From contig JAAELC010000025.1 of assembly GCA_024227135.1 (NCBI GenBank), forward strand, positions 1 to 32,523: 32,523 nt of DNA, written 5' to 3'. The position numbers and the translations under genes were made by a program. Of the stretch, positions 16,598 through 24,939 are shown piece after piece. This DNA is from Gammaproteobacteria bacterium. Its GTDB lineage: Bacteria; Pseudomonadota; Gammaproteobacteria; Chromatiales; Chromatiaceae. Within the stretch, counting starts at the first letter, position 1; every line of letters begins with the position of its first letter. The notes under the pieces were generated by a model. It was not told the DNA's origin. It made no database searches and worked only from the letters and a program-made list of their open reading frames with translations.

Positions 16598-19500
16598 TTC
16601 CACTGGAACCTTTGAAGCTGCCGCTGAAAGGGCTGGCATTGATCGAAGCCAGCGCTGGCACCGGTAAGACTTACACGATCGCCACCCTGTTTCTGCGCTT
16701 TCTGTTGGAAGCCCGTCATGACGTGGACCAAATACTGGTGGTGACATTTACCCAGGCGGCCACCGAAGAGCTTCGAGACCGGATCCGGCGGCGCATCGTG
16801 CAGTCCCTGGAATTGCTGAGTGAAGTTGATGGGGAGGGCGTCGAGGCAGATTCTGAACTCCGGGGTATGCTGGAAGCCATGCCGGATTCGAGGGAGGCGA
16901 CCGGTTTGCTGGCTGACGCGCTGGCACGTATGGACGAGGCGCCAATCTACACCATCCATGGTTTCTGCCAGCGTATGCTTCTGGATAACGCCTTTGAAAG
17001 TGGAATGGCGTTCGATGTCGAATTCATCACCGACGAGGCCCGTATGCTGGCCCGGGCAGGTGCGGATTTCTGGCGTAACCGGGTCGCCCGGGCGGATCCG
17101 GATCGGGCACAGTGGGTACGGAACCGATGGAAGACGCCCCTGGCGTTATTGAAGGCATTGCAACCGACCCTGGCCCTGGACGATGTTCGTGTATTACCAC
17201 GGGGTGATGCCGCCGACGTGGGCCTGATTCGGCAGCGCCTGGACGAGTTATTCTTACAGCTGAAATCCTTGTGGAGGGCTGAGTCTGCCGGAATTATTGA
17301 GCTGTTGCAGAAAAGCCCGGGTCTCAAACGTACATCCTACACCAAGCCGGTGGTTGCGAAGGCTCTCAGGGCTGCGGAGCAAGTGGCATCAGGGGATGGT
17401 TTGCCGCCCTCTTTGCCCGCTGGTTTTGAACGCCTGACTGCTGCCATGCTGGCAGAGAAAGGGACCAAACCCGGGGCAGTGCCCCTCACTCACCCCTTTT
17501 TCGATCTGTGTGAATCCCTGCAGACACTGCTGGGAGGATTGGATGTGGCCGAGCAGGCCGGGTTTCTCACCGATGCTCGAAACCACATTCGTGAAGGACT
17601 GGACCGGCACAAACGGGATGAATCATTATTGTACTTCGATGATCTGCTACGGCGCCTGGATCAGGCGCTCGCCGGAGAGGGAGGGGATGCCCTGGCTGAT
17701 TTGATGGTGCAACGTTTCCCTGTCGCCATGATTGACGAGTTTCAGGATACTGATCCCCAGCAGTTCCGAATTTTCCAGAAGGTATATATCGACCAGCCCG
17801 ATGGTGGTCTGTTTCTGATCGGTGATCCCAAGCAAGCGGTCTATGCCTTCAGAGGGGCGGATATCTTTACCTACATGCAGGCCAGGGATCTGAGTGATCG
17901 TGTGGGAAATCAGTATACCCTGGGTATCAACTGGCGATCGGGTTCCCGACTGATCGAGGCCATCAATCAGCTGTTTTCCAGTTCTGAAAATCCCTTCATC
18001 TATGCACCACATATCAGGTTTCATCCAGTATCTTCCGCCCCCGGATCCGATGATGCTCCGCTCAGGGTGGACGGTGAGGAACCCGTGCCGCTTCAGTTCT
18101 GGATGCTCCAGTTGAGCGAAGACAATCAGACCCGGAGACCCCGGGGCTTCATCCGTAAGGATGCGGCCCTGGTGGAGGCTGCCGGGGCCTGTGCAGAGCA
18201 CATTGCAGGTCTGCTGAATCGTGGGGAGTCGAAGCAGGCCATGCTGGGTGACAGGAGTCTCCTGCCGGAAGATATTGCCTTGCTGGTTCGTACCCATAGT
18301 GAAGGTCATCGGGTGCAGGATGCATTGGCGGCCTGTGGTATTCCCAGTGTCACCTTGAGTCGCGAGAGCGTTTTTGACAGCGAGGACGCCGATGAATTGA
18401 CCTCGATATTGATTGCGTTGGAATCACTCAATGATGAACGTCGGGTACGGGCGGCCCTGGCCACGGGTTTGCTGGGTTTCGATGCCGTGGAGTTGGAGCG
18501 CCTGGCCCGGGACGATACTGCCTGGGAACGGGTGCTGGCGAGATTTCAGTCCTACAGGGATCTCTGGCAGGGTAAGGGAGCGATGATTGCTCTTCAGTCA
18601 ATGATGGATACCGAGGGTATCGGTCAGCGGCTGTTATCACGCCCCGACGGTGAGCGTCGGATGACCAATTTCCTGCAGTTGATTGAACTGCTGCAGGTGG
18701 CATCGAGAGACTATCCGGGTATCGACGGGCTGCTGCGCTGGTTTGTCGATCAACCCATGGGCGGGGTGCTGGATGATGTTCAGCAACTGCGGCTGGACAG
18801 CGATCAGGGGCTGGTCAAAATCGTGACCATGCATAAGAGCAAAGGGCTTGAGTACCCCCTGGTTTTCATACCCTTTCCCTGGAGTTATTTCGATTCCAGC
18901 AGGGATACACCACCGCTTTTTCATGATGAAGCCGAGAAGAGGGCGTGTGTGGATTTCGGTTCGCCGGACATCTCCAGGCATCGGGAACTGGAACAGATCG
19001 AACAGCTCGCTGAACGACTTCGCCTGTTTTATGTTTCGGTGACCCGGGCCGTCAGGTTGTGTGTCATTTGCTGGGGTAAGATCAATCGTTCCGATCATTC
19101 CGCGTTGGCGTATCTATTGCATCGTAATGTGGATGACGGGATACCAGGCAGCGGAATGTCAGGGCTTTCCGAGCAGGCTCTCTGGTCCGATCTGCAGTCG
19201 CTGGCTGACAGGGTGCCGTCGTGTATCTCGGTGAAAGCTCTGCCGTCACTGACCGGAGAGTACTGGGGGGGAGGCAGCGGAAAACAGCGGGAATTGTCTG
19301 CCGCCATTTTTACCGCCCGGATTGATTCCACATGGCGAGTATCCAGTTATTCCAATCTTGTGCGCGGGGGGGAGTCGGAGCATCCCGATTACGATAGACT
19401 GATCGAGTTGGACTCCGGGGACGGCTCGGAGATCGCTGGTGGGGGGAGTGTATTCGAGCTTCCGGCAGGAACCCAAACCGGGCACTTCCTGCACGAATTG

Positions 19501-20208
19501 TTCGAGAACCTGGATTTTCCTCACGCAGGTGGCGATTCCCTGGAGAGTTCGGTGAAGAGCCTGCTGGAACGGTACGGTCAACTCCAGTCCGGCCGAACCG
19601 GGTCCACTGATGCCGTAATCTGGGGGCCGGTTGTCATCGAGCTGGTGAAGAATGTTCTGGATACTCCGCTGGATAGTGATGGCGAGCTGTATCTGAGAAA
19701 TATACCTATCAAGGACCGGCTGGTGGAGATGGAGTTTCACTTCGCTCTCTCCGGTCTGGATGCCCATGGACTGCTCGAAGCACTGTCTTCGGCACCCGAC
19801 TATGCAGGCAGTGCCAGTGGATTGGCTTTCGAGCCGATGCACGGGTTGATGCGCGGATTCATCGATCTGGTTTTTCGCTATCGGGGACGATTCTATATTC
19901 TGGATTATAAATCCAATCTGTTGGGTAAGCAGCTATCGGCCTATGGTGAAACCGGAATGAAAAGGGCGATCCGTGAGCATCGCTACGATCTGCAGTATCT
20001 GATCTATACTGTCGCGTTGCATCGGTTCCTGGATGGCCGTCTTCCAGACTACGATTACGAGCATCATTTTGGTGGCGTCTATTATCTGTTTCTGCGGGGT
20101 ATGCGTCCTTCCCTGGGCAGGCAGTCTGGCATCTGGTACGACCGACCGAAGCTGGAGTTGATTGATCGCCTGAACCGCTGTTTCGGCACTGGGAAGGGGG
20201 TGACTTGA
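16594..20208 (+). CDS. recB: Exodeoxyribonuclease V subunit beta, RecB
   Basis: RecB is the 3'-5' SF1 helicase and the only nuclease of RecBCD, and it loads RecA after Chi. Length is 1204 residues (E. coli 1180). Walker A is ASAGTGKT at residues 19-26, then VVTFTQAATEELRDRI (motif Ia), MIDEFQDTDPQQF (Walker B/II), GDPKQAVYAFRGAD (III), VKIVTMHKSKGLEYPLVFIP (V) and RLFYVSVTRAV (VI). The C-terminal nuclease keeps GFIDLVFRYRGRFYILDYKSN, with the Asp and Asp-x-Lys metal-site residues, and LQYLIYTVALHRFL. So both activities look intact. It starts inside the recC stop (ATGA at 16594) and ends in TGATG, shared with recD, so translation of the three genes is probably coupled. Confidence 0.96.
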   Translation: MIPLEPLKLPLKGLALIEASAGTGKTYTIATLFLRFLLEARHDVDQILVVTFTQAATEELRDRIRRRIVQSLELLSEVDGEGVEADSELRGMLEAMPDSREATGLLADALARMDEAPIYTIHGFCQRMLLDNAFESGMAFDVEFITDEARMLARAGADFWRNRVARADPDRAQWVRNRWKTPLALLKALQPTLALDDVRVLPRGDAADVGLIRQRLDELFLQLKSLWRAESAGIIELLQKSPGLKRTSYTKPVVAKALRAAEQVASGDGLPPSLPAGFERLTAAMLAEKGTKPGAVPLTHPFFDLCESLQTLLGGLDVAEQAGFLTDARNHIREGLDRHKRDESLLYFDDLLRRLDQALAGEGGDALADLMVQRFPVAMIDEFQDTDPQQFRIFQKVYIDQPDGGLFLIGDPKQAVYAFRGADIFTYMQARDLSDRVGNQYTLGINWRSGSRLIEAINQLFSSSENPFIYAPHIRFHPVSSAPGSDDAPLRVDGEEPVPLQFWMLQLSEDNQTRRPRGFIRKDAALVEAAGACAEHIAGLLNRGESKQAMLGDRSLLPEDIALLVRTHSEGHRVQDALAACGIPSVTLSRESVFDSEDADELTSILIALESLNDERRVRAALATGLLGFDAVELERLARDDTAWERVLARFQSYRDLWQGKGAMIALQSMMDTEGIGQRLLSRPDGERRMTNFLQLIELLQVASRDYPGIDGLLRWFVDQPMGGVLDDVQQLRLDSDQGLVKIVTMHKSKGLEYPLVFIPFPWSYFDSSRDTPPLFHDEAEKRACVDFGSPDISRHRELEQIEQLAERLRLFYVSVTRAVRLCVICWGKINRSDHSALAYLLHRNVDDGIPGSGMSGLSEQALWSDLQSLADRVPSCISVKALPSLTGEYWGGGSGKQRELSAAIFTARIDSTWRVSSYSNLVRGGESEHPDYDRLIELDSGDGSEIAGGGSVFELPAGTQTGHFLHELFENLDFPHAGGDSLESSVKSLLERYGQLQSGRTGSTDAVIWGPVVIELVKNVLDTPLDSDGELYLRNIPIKDRLVEMEFHFALSGLDAHGLLEALSSAPDYAGSASGLAFEPMHGLMRGFIDLVFRYRGRFYILDYKSNLLGKQLSAYGETGMKRAIREHRYDLQYLIYTVALHRFLDGRLPDYDYEHHFGGVYYLFLRGMRPSLGRQSGIWYDRPKLELIDRLNRCFGTGKGVT

Positions 20209-22046
20209 TGCACGAATTTCTTCTGTCCGCCATTTCCCGAAAAGCGTTGCGAGCGGTAGATTTCTACTTCGGTCGTCGTATGACGCATCTTGCCGGTACG
20301 GACGATCCTTACCTGTTTCTCGCTGCAGCGCTGGTCAGTCACAGGGTGGGGGAAGGGGATGTCTGTATGGAGTTAGGCGCCTGTGGTGAGTTCCCCTTGT
20401 TCACTGCCATCAGCGTGGAAGAGAGGCCGGTGTTGCCTGCCCCGGATGAATGGAGTCGATCTCTTCGCCGCTGCACTGTGGTCGGGGCACCGGGTGATCA
20501 CACTCCCCTGATTCTGGACACAGAAAACCGGTTGTATCTGGCACGTTACTGGCATTTTGAGCAGATGTTGGCCCGCGCTCTGGCACAACGGGTGAATGGC
20601 AGAAAGTCGCCACCTGATCGAATGCTACTGGGGCAGGGACTGCGTCGCCTTTTTCCTGAAACGAAGGAAACCGATTGGCAGCGCGTGGCGGCCACGATGG
20701 CGGTACTGCAACCTTTCTGTGTTATTTCCGGTGGCCCGGGGACGGGTAAAACCCATACGGTGACCTCAATCCTGGCGTTGCTCATCGAGCAGGCGGGTGT
20801 GGATACGCTTCGTATCGAGCTGGCAGCCCCCACCGGGAAAGCGGCGGCAAGGCTCACCGACTCCATTCGCAAGGCCAGACAGGTACTATCACTGGATCGG
20901 GAGATATCGGAGCGAATCCCGGAGGTCGCTATCACCCTGCACCGCTTGCTGGGTTTTCGTGCGGGGCGCGCCAACCCCAAGTATCATGCTGAAAACCCGC
21001 TGCATCTGGATATTCTGGTTGTGGATGAGGCCTCGATGGTAGATCTTCCGCTCATGGCTCGACTGTTTGAGGCGTTGCCTCCCCAGGCCAGGATCATTCT
21101 GCTGGGAGACAGGGACCAGCTGGCCTCGGTGGAGGCCGGTCGGGTGCTTGGCGATATTTGCGGGGGACGGGAAGCCCTTCGATACTCGAAGGGTCTGTGT
21201 GATCAACTGCGGGATGTCTCAAATGTTGATCTACGACCGGCAGTTACCGAAAGTTCCAGGATAGCTGACCATATCGTGGTGTTGGAAAACAGCCGTCGTT
21301 TTGGTCCCGACAGCGGAATCGGTATTCTGGCCAGGGCTGTCAACGAGGGTGATTGTAAGAGCGCTCTGTCCATATTGGAGCAGGGTCAGTATCCGGATGT
21401 GAGCTGGTTGAAGCCCGCCCCTGGAAAGTTCGACGAACTCATGGAGGGTTGGGTGTTGAATGGGTTTCGTCCCATGTTGTCTGGCCCTGACCCGGAATTT
21501 GCACTTCAGGCGCTCAATATCCAGCGAGTACTTTGCAGTGTCCGTGATGGTCGTTACGGCGTGCATGCTGTCAATCGCCGTATCGAGCAGCTGCTTGAGC
21601 GGGAAGGACTGATTCACCGTTCTGGAGCGATCTATCCTGGGCGCCCAATCATGGTCACCGCGAATGATCATGTTCAACAGCTGTACAATGGCGATGTAGG
21701 TCTGATTCTGCCTGATCCAGATAGCGATGGCGCCCTGCGGGTATTCTTCGAAACCAGTGATGGGTTGAGACGAATTCTCCCCTCTCGTCTCCCTGCTCAC
21801 GAAACCGTTTACGCCATGACGGTTCACAAGAGTCAGGGGTCTGAGTTTGATGAGGTGCTGCTGATGCTCCCGGACAGGCCGGGGCGAGTCGTGACAAGGG
21901 AGTTGATCTATACCGGTATCACCCGTGCAAAAAAGCGGGTTTTACTATGGGCGGATGCGGTCCGGCTACAGGGAGCCATCGAACAACGGACGATTCGGTC
22001 AACCGGTTTGCGGGAGGCGCTCTGGGTGGAACCTGCGACCGAGTGA
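20208..22046 (+). CDS. recD: Exodeoxyribonuclease V subunit alpha, RecD
   Basis: RecD is the fast 5'-3' SF1B helicase of RecBCD. The 612 residues match E. coli (608). Walker A is GGPGTGKTHT near residues 176-185, then LAAPTGKAAARLTDSI (Ia), LDILVVDEASMVDLPLMARL (II), ILLGDRDQLASVEAG (III), YAMTVHKSQGSEFDEVLLMLP (V) and ELIYTGITRAKKRVLLW (VI). The ATG at 20208 overlaps recB's stop by one base (TGATG); a TTG just before it in frame is a less likely start. It is the last gene of the recCBD operon, and no strong terminator follows. Confidence 0.96.
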   Translation: MHEFLLSAISRKALRAVDFYFGRRMTHLAGTDDPYLFLAAALVSHRVGEGDVCMELGACGEFPLFTAISVEERPVLPAPDEWSRSLRRCTVVGAPGDHTPLILDTENRLYLARYWHFEQMLARALAQRVNGRKSPPDRMLLGQGLRRLFPETKETDWQRVAATMAVLQPFCVISGGPGTGKTHTVTSILALLIEQAGVDTLRIELAAPTGKAAARLTDSIRKARQVLSLDREISERIPEVAITLHRLLGFRAGRANPKYHAENPLHLDILVVDEASMVDLPLMARLFEALPPQARIILLGDRDQLASVEAGRVLGDICGGREALRYSKGLCDQLRDVSNVDLRPAVTESSRIADHIVVLENSRRFGPDSGIGILARAVNEGDCKSALSILEQGQYPDVSWLKPAPGKFDELMEGWVLNGFRPMLSGPDPEFALQALNIQRVLCSVRDGRYGVHAVNRRIEQLLEREGLIHRSGAIYPGRPIMVTANDHVQQLYNGDVGLILPDPDSDGALRVFFETSDGLRRILPSRLPAHETVYAMTVHKSQGSEFDEVLLMLPDRPGRVVTRELIYTGITRAKKRVLLWADAVRLQGAIEQRTIRSTGLREALWVEPATE

Positions 22047-22320
22047 CGATGAAGCGCCGGGGCCATGGGAATTGATGCAGCACCAGGAAAACGATTTCAG
22101 TCTATCAGTCAATAAGGGACATAAAACAACCATGCCTACCGGTTAAAAAGGAATTGTTTGCCCCTTACCGGAACCCTATGTCGTTGAACTGTGGAATATC
22201 CCTGCCCTGGCAGCGGAAATGTGGAATAACTGACCGAATTGAGGGATGATAAGCGGGTAATCAGGCCGGGTGGTTTGATATTCATTCGGTTTGCTAATGA
22301 ATGATTGACCAGCGATAGCA
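22047..22320. other. Intergenic gap after recD with a short direct repeat
   Basis: No gene is seen in these 274 bases apart from a 23-codon frame from about 22075 with no features. The nonamer TGTGGAATA occurs twice, at 22190-22198 and 22220-22228, exactly 30 bases apart (nearly three helical turns). This spacing suits a regulator binding on one face upstream of the rhodanese gene, but could be chance. Confidence 0.3.
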
Positions 22321-22818
22321 TTGGATAATGCAGTGAAAACATTTGCCAATCTGCTTAAAGAGGCCCTTGTCGGGGTGGAGGAGATCTTTCCCTGGGATCT
22401 GGAAGAACAGCTTGCGGAAGGTCGGGATGTACTGATTCTGGATATACGGGAACCCTACGAGTTCAATGTGATGCACATCGAGGATTCCATCAACGTCCCC
22501 CGTGGAGTGTTGGAGTCTGCGGTTGAGTGGGACTATGAAGAGACGGAGCCGGAGCTTGCTGTGGCGAGGGATCGTAATATCGTCGTGGTATGCCGATCCG
22601 GTAGTCGAAGTCTGTTGGCAGTCGCGACATTGAAGATGATGGGTTTCAAGAATATCGTCAATCTCAAAACCGGATTGCGAGGCTGGAACGAGTACGACCT
22701 TCCTCTGGTAGACGAAGCTTATCAGCCGATTACCCTGGAGGAGGGTGATGCCTACCTCGCCAATAAGGTTTTGTCTGAGCAGAGAAAGCCTGTGGATTGG
22801 GTGGACTTTGATCATTGA
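22321..22818 (+). CDS. Rhodanese-like domain protein
   Basis: This 165-residue soluble protein has a single rhodanese domain, a fold that carries sulfane sulfur as a cysteine persulfide. The domain runs from about residue 25 to 145: LAEGRDVLILDIREPYEFNVMHIEDSINVP is the usual N-terminal half and VVVCRSGSRSLLA is the active loop with the catalytic Cys at 91; GFKNIVNLKTGLRGW closes it. An extra stretch (about 60-80, EWDYEETEPELA) lengthens the middle. The start is probably the TTG at 22321; GTG at 22333 is an alternative, and neither has a clear ribosome site. It stands before the SnoaL-like and ferredoxin-like genes, which suggests sulfur or redox chemistry, but the substrate is unknown. Confidence 0.88.
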   Translation: MDNAVKTFANLLKEALVGVEEIFPWDLEEQLAEGRDVLILDIREPYEFNVMHIEDSINVPRGVLESAVEWDYEETEPELAVARDRNIVVVCRSGSRSLLAVATLKMMGFKNIVNLKTGLRGWNEYDLPLVDEAYQPITLEEGDAYLANKVLSEQRKPVDWVDFDH

Positions 22819-22896
22819 CACATCCCCGGGACGAGATCCTGCGATCAGGTACCGGAAAAGATCATCCGGTTTACTCTGGCACGGGATGAATTAGCG

Positions 22897-23323
22897 ATGA
22901 GTCAGATTCACAGGACCTCCGCTGATGCGGAGGAGGCCTTCTACGCTTCCTTTCGCTCCCTGGACGCAGATCGCATGGGGAGTGTCTGGGCAAATACCCC
23001 AGAGATTTATTGCGTTCACCCGGGCTCGGGCTTACTCACGGGGCGGGGTGACGTAATGGGCAGCTGGATGGATATATTCAGCACCTCGGATCCGCCCAGT
23101 CTGGAGTACCGTGTTTTGCACCGTAAGACTCTGTGGCGAAATGGCTGTTCATCTGGTGGAAGAAGACATCCGCCCAAATGGCGTCGGTGGCAGTGGGGGT
23201 GCAAGGGTTCTGGCGACCAATATCTACATACCTGTGGGAGAGGGCTGGAAATTATTTGGACACCATGCGTCATTACCGATGGTTAAGCGGGACCGTTCGC
23301 CCAACCATCTGCAGATGCATTGA
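22897..23323 (+). pseudogene. SnoaL/NTF2-like protein gene, broken by a single-base frameshift
   Basis: The first half (22897 to about 23125) reads VWANTPEIYCVHPGSGLLTGRGDVMGSWMDIF and EYRVLHRK, typical of the NTF2/SnoaL-like family of small cone-shaped proteins. The matching second half, GEMAVHLVEEDIRPNG, RVLATNIYIPVGEGWKLFGHHASLP, lies one frame over, ending at 23323. Removing one base near 23119-23125 would join them into a protein of about 141 residues. In the frame as given, the tail after residue about 76 is nonsense and ends at 23286. It may be a true pseudogene or a sequencing error; the good state of both halves favours a recent event or an error. The cellular role of this family member is unknown. 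Confidence 0.8.
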
Positions 23324-23359
23324 CAGTGACCTGAGCAACAGGCTAACGGGAGAAATGGC

Positions 23360-24829
23360 ATGCCACAATTCTTGAATTTGTCCAGGGCAGCCCGTCTGGC
23401 AGGGGTGACTCGAGGTGAACTGCAGAAAAAGATCCGCAAAGGCGAGCTCAAGACCTTTGAAGGAGAGGTCGCTGTCAACGATCTGCTTCGGGTTTACCCT
23501 AAAGCGGAACTTGAGCAGAATGAAATGCTCGATCGGGTGGCCATGATCAAACAGCGGGCAATGCCCAAGACCCGATATGGCGACGGAGCCCAGCCGGTTC
23601 CCAAAATAATCGCGACACGCCTGGATAATCTGAACACCACACTGGCTCAAACAAAGGGCGCCCTTAATGCAGTCGAGGCGCTGATTGAGGGTGCTGTGGC
23701 CAAGTTGAAGAATCTGGCTGCCCAGGGAACCCCGATTGCCACTGAAACAATTCTGGAAATAGCAGACTGGTTGGAAGCCTCCTCCCAGGAGCGGGACTCC
23801 GACCCGGATCGGCGTGCCCGTCTGTTCGCCAAGGATGCTTTCCTCCGAATCATTGCGGCCAGTGTAAAGGTGATCCCCAGCGGTCACGAGTACTTTGTCG
23901 AAGGCACCGAATCGATTCTCGAGGCCTCGTTGCGCGCCGGGCTGAGTATGGACTATGGGTGCACCAATGGAAATTGTGGTTCCTGCAAGGTGAGAGTGCT
24001 GAGTGGTGAAGTGTGGAAGCTGCGAGATCATGACTACCTCCTGGGACCCACGGAACGGGACATGGGTTACATCCTCACCTGCTGCAATACGGCGGTCACC
24101 GATGTGGTTCTGGAGGCATCCGAAGCTTTTTCACCCTCTGATCTTCCTGCTCAGTCTATTCGGGCCGGCATTCGAAAGATACAGAACCTTGATGACAACC
24201 TGCTGTTGCTGCGAGTTCAGACTCCACGTGCACAGACACTGCGGTTTTTTGCCGGGCAGAAAATAAAACTGACGCTGGAGGAGGGCGGGTCGAGCGAGCT
24301 GCATCTGGCCGGTTGTCCCTGTGATGGTCGTAATCTGGAGTTTCTGGTCAGGAGGCAGCAGGGCAATCTTTTTTCCGAAACGGTTTTCAATCATACGGGA
24401 ACCTCTCCCATCGTCTTACTGGAGGGGCCTTCAGGTGCGTTCGTACTCAATGACAATTCCGCATCACCCCTCTTGTTGATTGCTTTTGGAGACGCATTTG
24501 CTCCAGTAAAGAGTATCGTGGAGCACGCCATCTCCATCGACCTGGCTGAGAGTTTTCATCTGTACTGGTTTAATGACCTTGCCAAAGGTAATTACCTTGA
24601 TCGTCTCTGTCGCTCCTGGAATGATGCACTGGACAACTTTCATTATCATTCGATCAGAACGGCGGTAGATCCGGAGCAGTTGATTGGGTGTATTGCGGCA
24701 GAGGGAGTAGTGCTGGGACGGTGCAACTGCTACGTGGCCGGGGAAAAGGGTGCAGTGGAGGGAATGATCGCCGCCCTTACCGGGGCCGGTTTGCCGGAAG
24801 ACCAGCTGAGTTTCGAGAGCATCGGCTGA
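23360..24829 (+). CDS. HTH-2Fe-2S ferredoxin-degenerate reductase fusion protein
   Basis: This 489-residue cytoplasmic protein has three parts. Residues 5-47 look like an excisionase/MerR-type helix-turn-helix (SRAARLAGVTRGELQKKIRKGEL). Residues about 50-165 are helical and perhaps coiled. Residues 168-255 are a plant-type 2Fe-2S ferredoxin with cysteines at 201, 206, 209 and 241 or 242. Residues 262-489 follow a ferredoxin-NADP reductase fold (GQKIKLTL, CPCDGRNLEFLVRR, LLEGPSGAFVL), but the flavin motif RxYS is replaced by ELHL (313-316), the GGTG-like NAD motif by AFGDAFAP (375-382), and the C-terminal CGPP by AGEKG (460-464). It may therefore carry a cluster without working as a normal reductase. 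GGGAG sits seven bases before the ATG. A redox-responsive regulator is one idea; function is not established. Confidence 0.82.
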   Translation: MPQFLNLSRAARLAGVTRGELQKKIRKGELKTFEGEVAVNDLLRVYPKAELEQNEMLDRVAMIKQRAMPKTRYGDGAQPVPKIIATRLDNLNTTLAQTKGALNAVEALIEGAVAKLKNLAAQGTPIATETILEIADWLEASSQERDSDPDRRARLFAKDAFLRIIAASVKVIPSGHEYFVEGTESILEASLRAGLSMDYGCTNGNCGSCKVRVLSGEVWKLRDHDYLLGPTERDMGYILTCCNTAVTDVVLEASEAFSPSDLPAQSIRAGIRKIQNLDDNLLLLRVQTPRAQTLRFFAGQKIKLTLEEGGSSELHLAGCPCDGRNLEFLVRRQQGNLFSETVFNHTGTSPIVLLEGPSGAFVLNDNSASPLLLIAFGDAFAPVKSIVEHAISIDLAESFHLYWFNDLAKGNYLDRLCRSWNDALDNFHYHSIRTAVDPEQLIGCIAAEGVVLGRCNCYVAGEKGAVEGMIAALTGAGLPEDQLSFESIG

Positions 24830-24866
24830 GGATTGCTTGTTCCGGGGGTTCCGGTTCAGCTTATGC

Positions 24867-24899
24867 CCGGTGGGGGCAGCCCCCTGTTCTCCCCACCGG
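24867..24899. terminator. Hairpin between convergent genes
   Basis: CCGGTGGGG (24867-24875) and CCCCACCGG (24891-24899) form a perfect 9-bp stem with a 15-base loop; GGGGG-cag-CCCCC (24872-24884) is an alternative inner stem. It lies in the 110-base gap between the convergent genes ending at 24829 and 24940, so it could act on both strands. Neither side has a T-tract, so Rho-independent action is uncertain. Confidence 0.45.
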
Positions 24900-24939
24900 T
24901 ATCCCTAGATCGTATTTCACCAGGAGCAGCCTGTCAGGC

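Noticed and set aside
17647-18309. Minus-strand frame inside recB
   Set aside because: Shadow of the recB coding bias; the plus-strand motifs are clear.
22321-24829. Classical thiosulfate or sulfur oxidation operon
   Set aside because: Only a single rhodanese is present; no sox, dsr or related catalytic genes accompany it.
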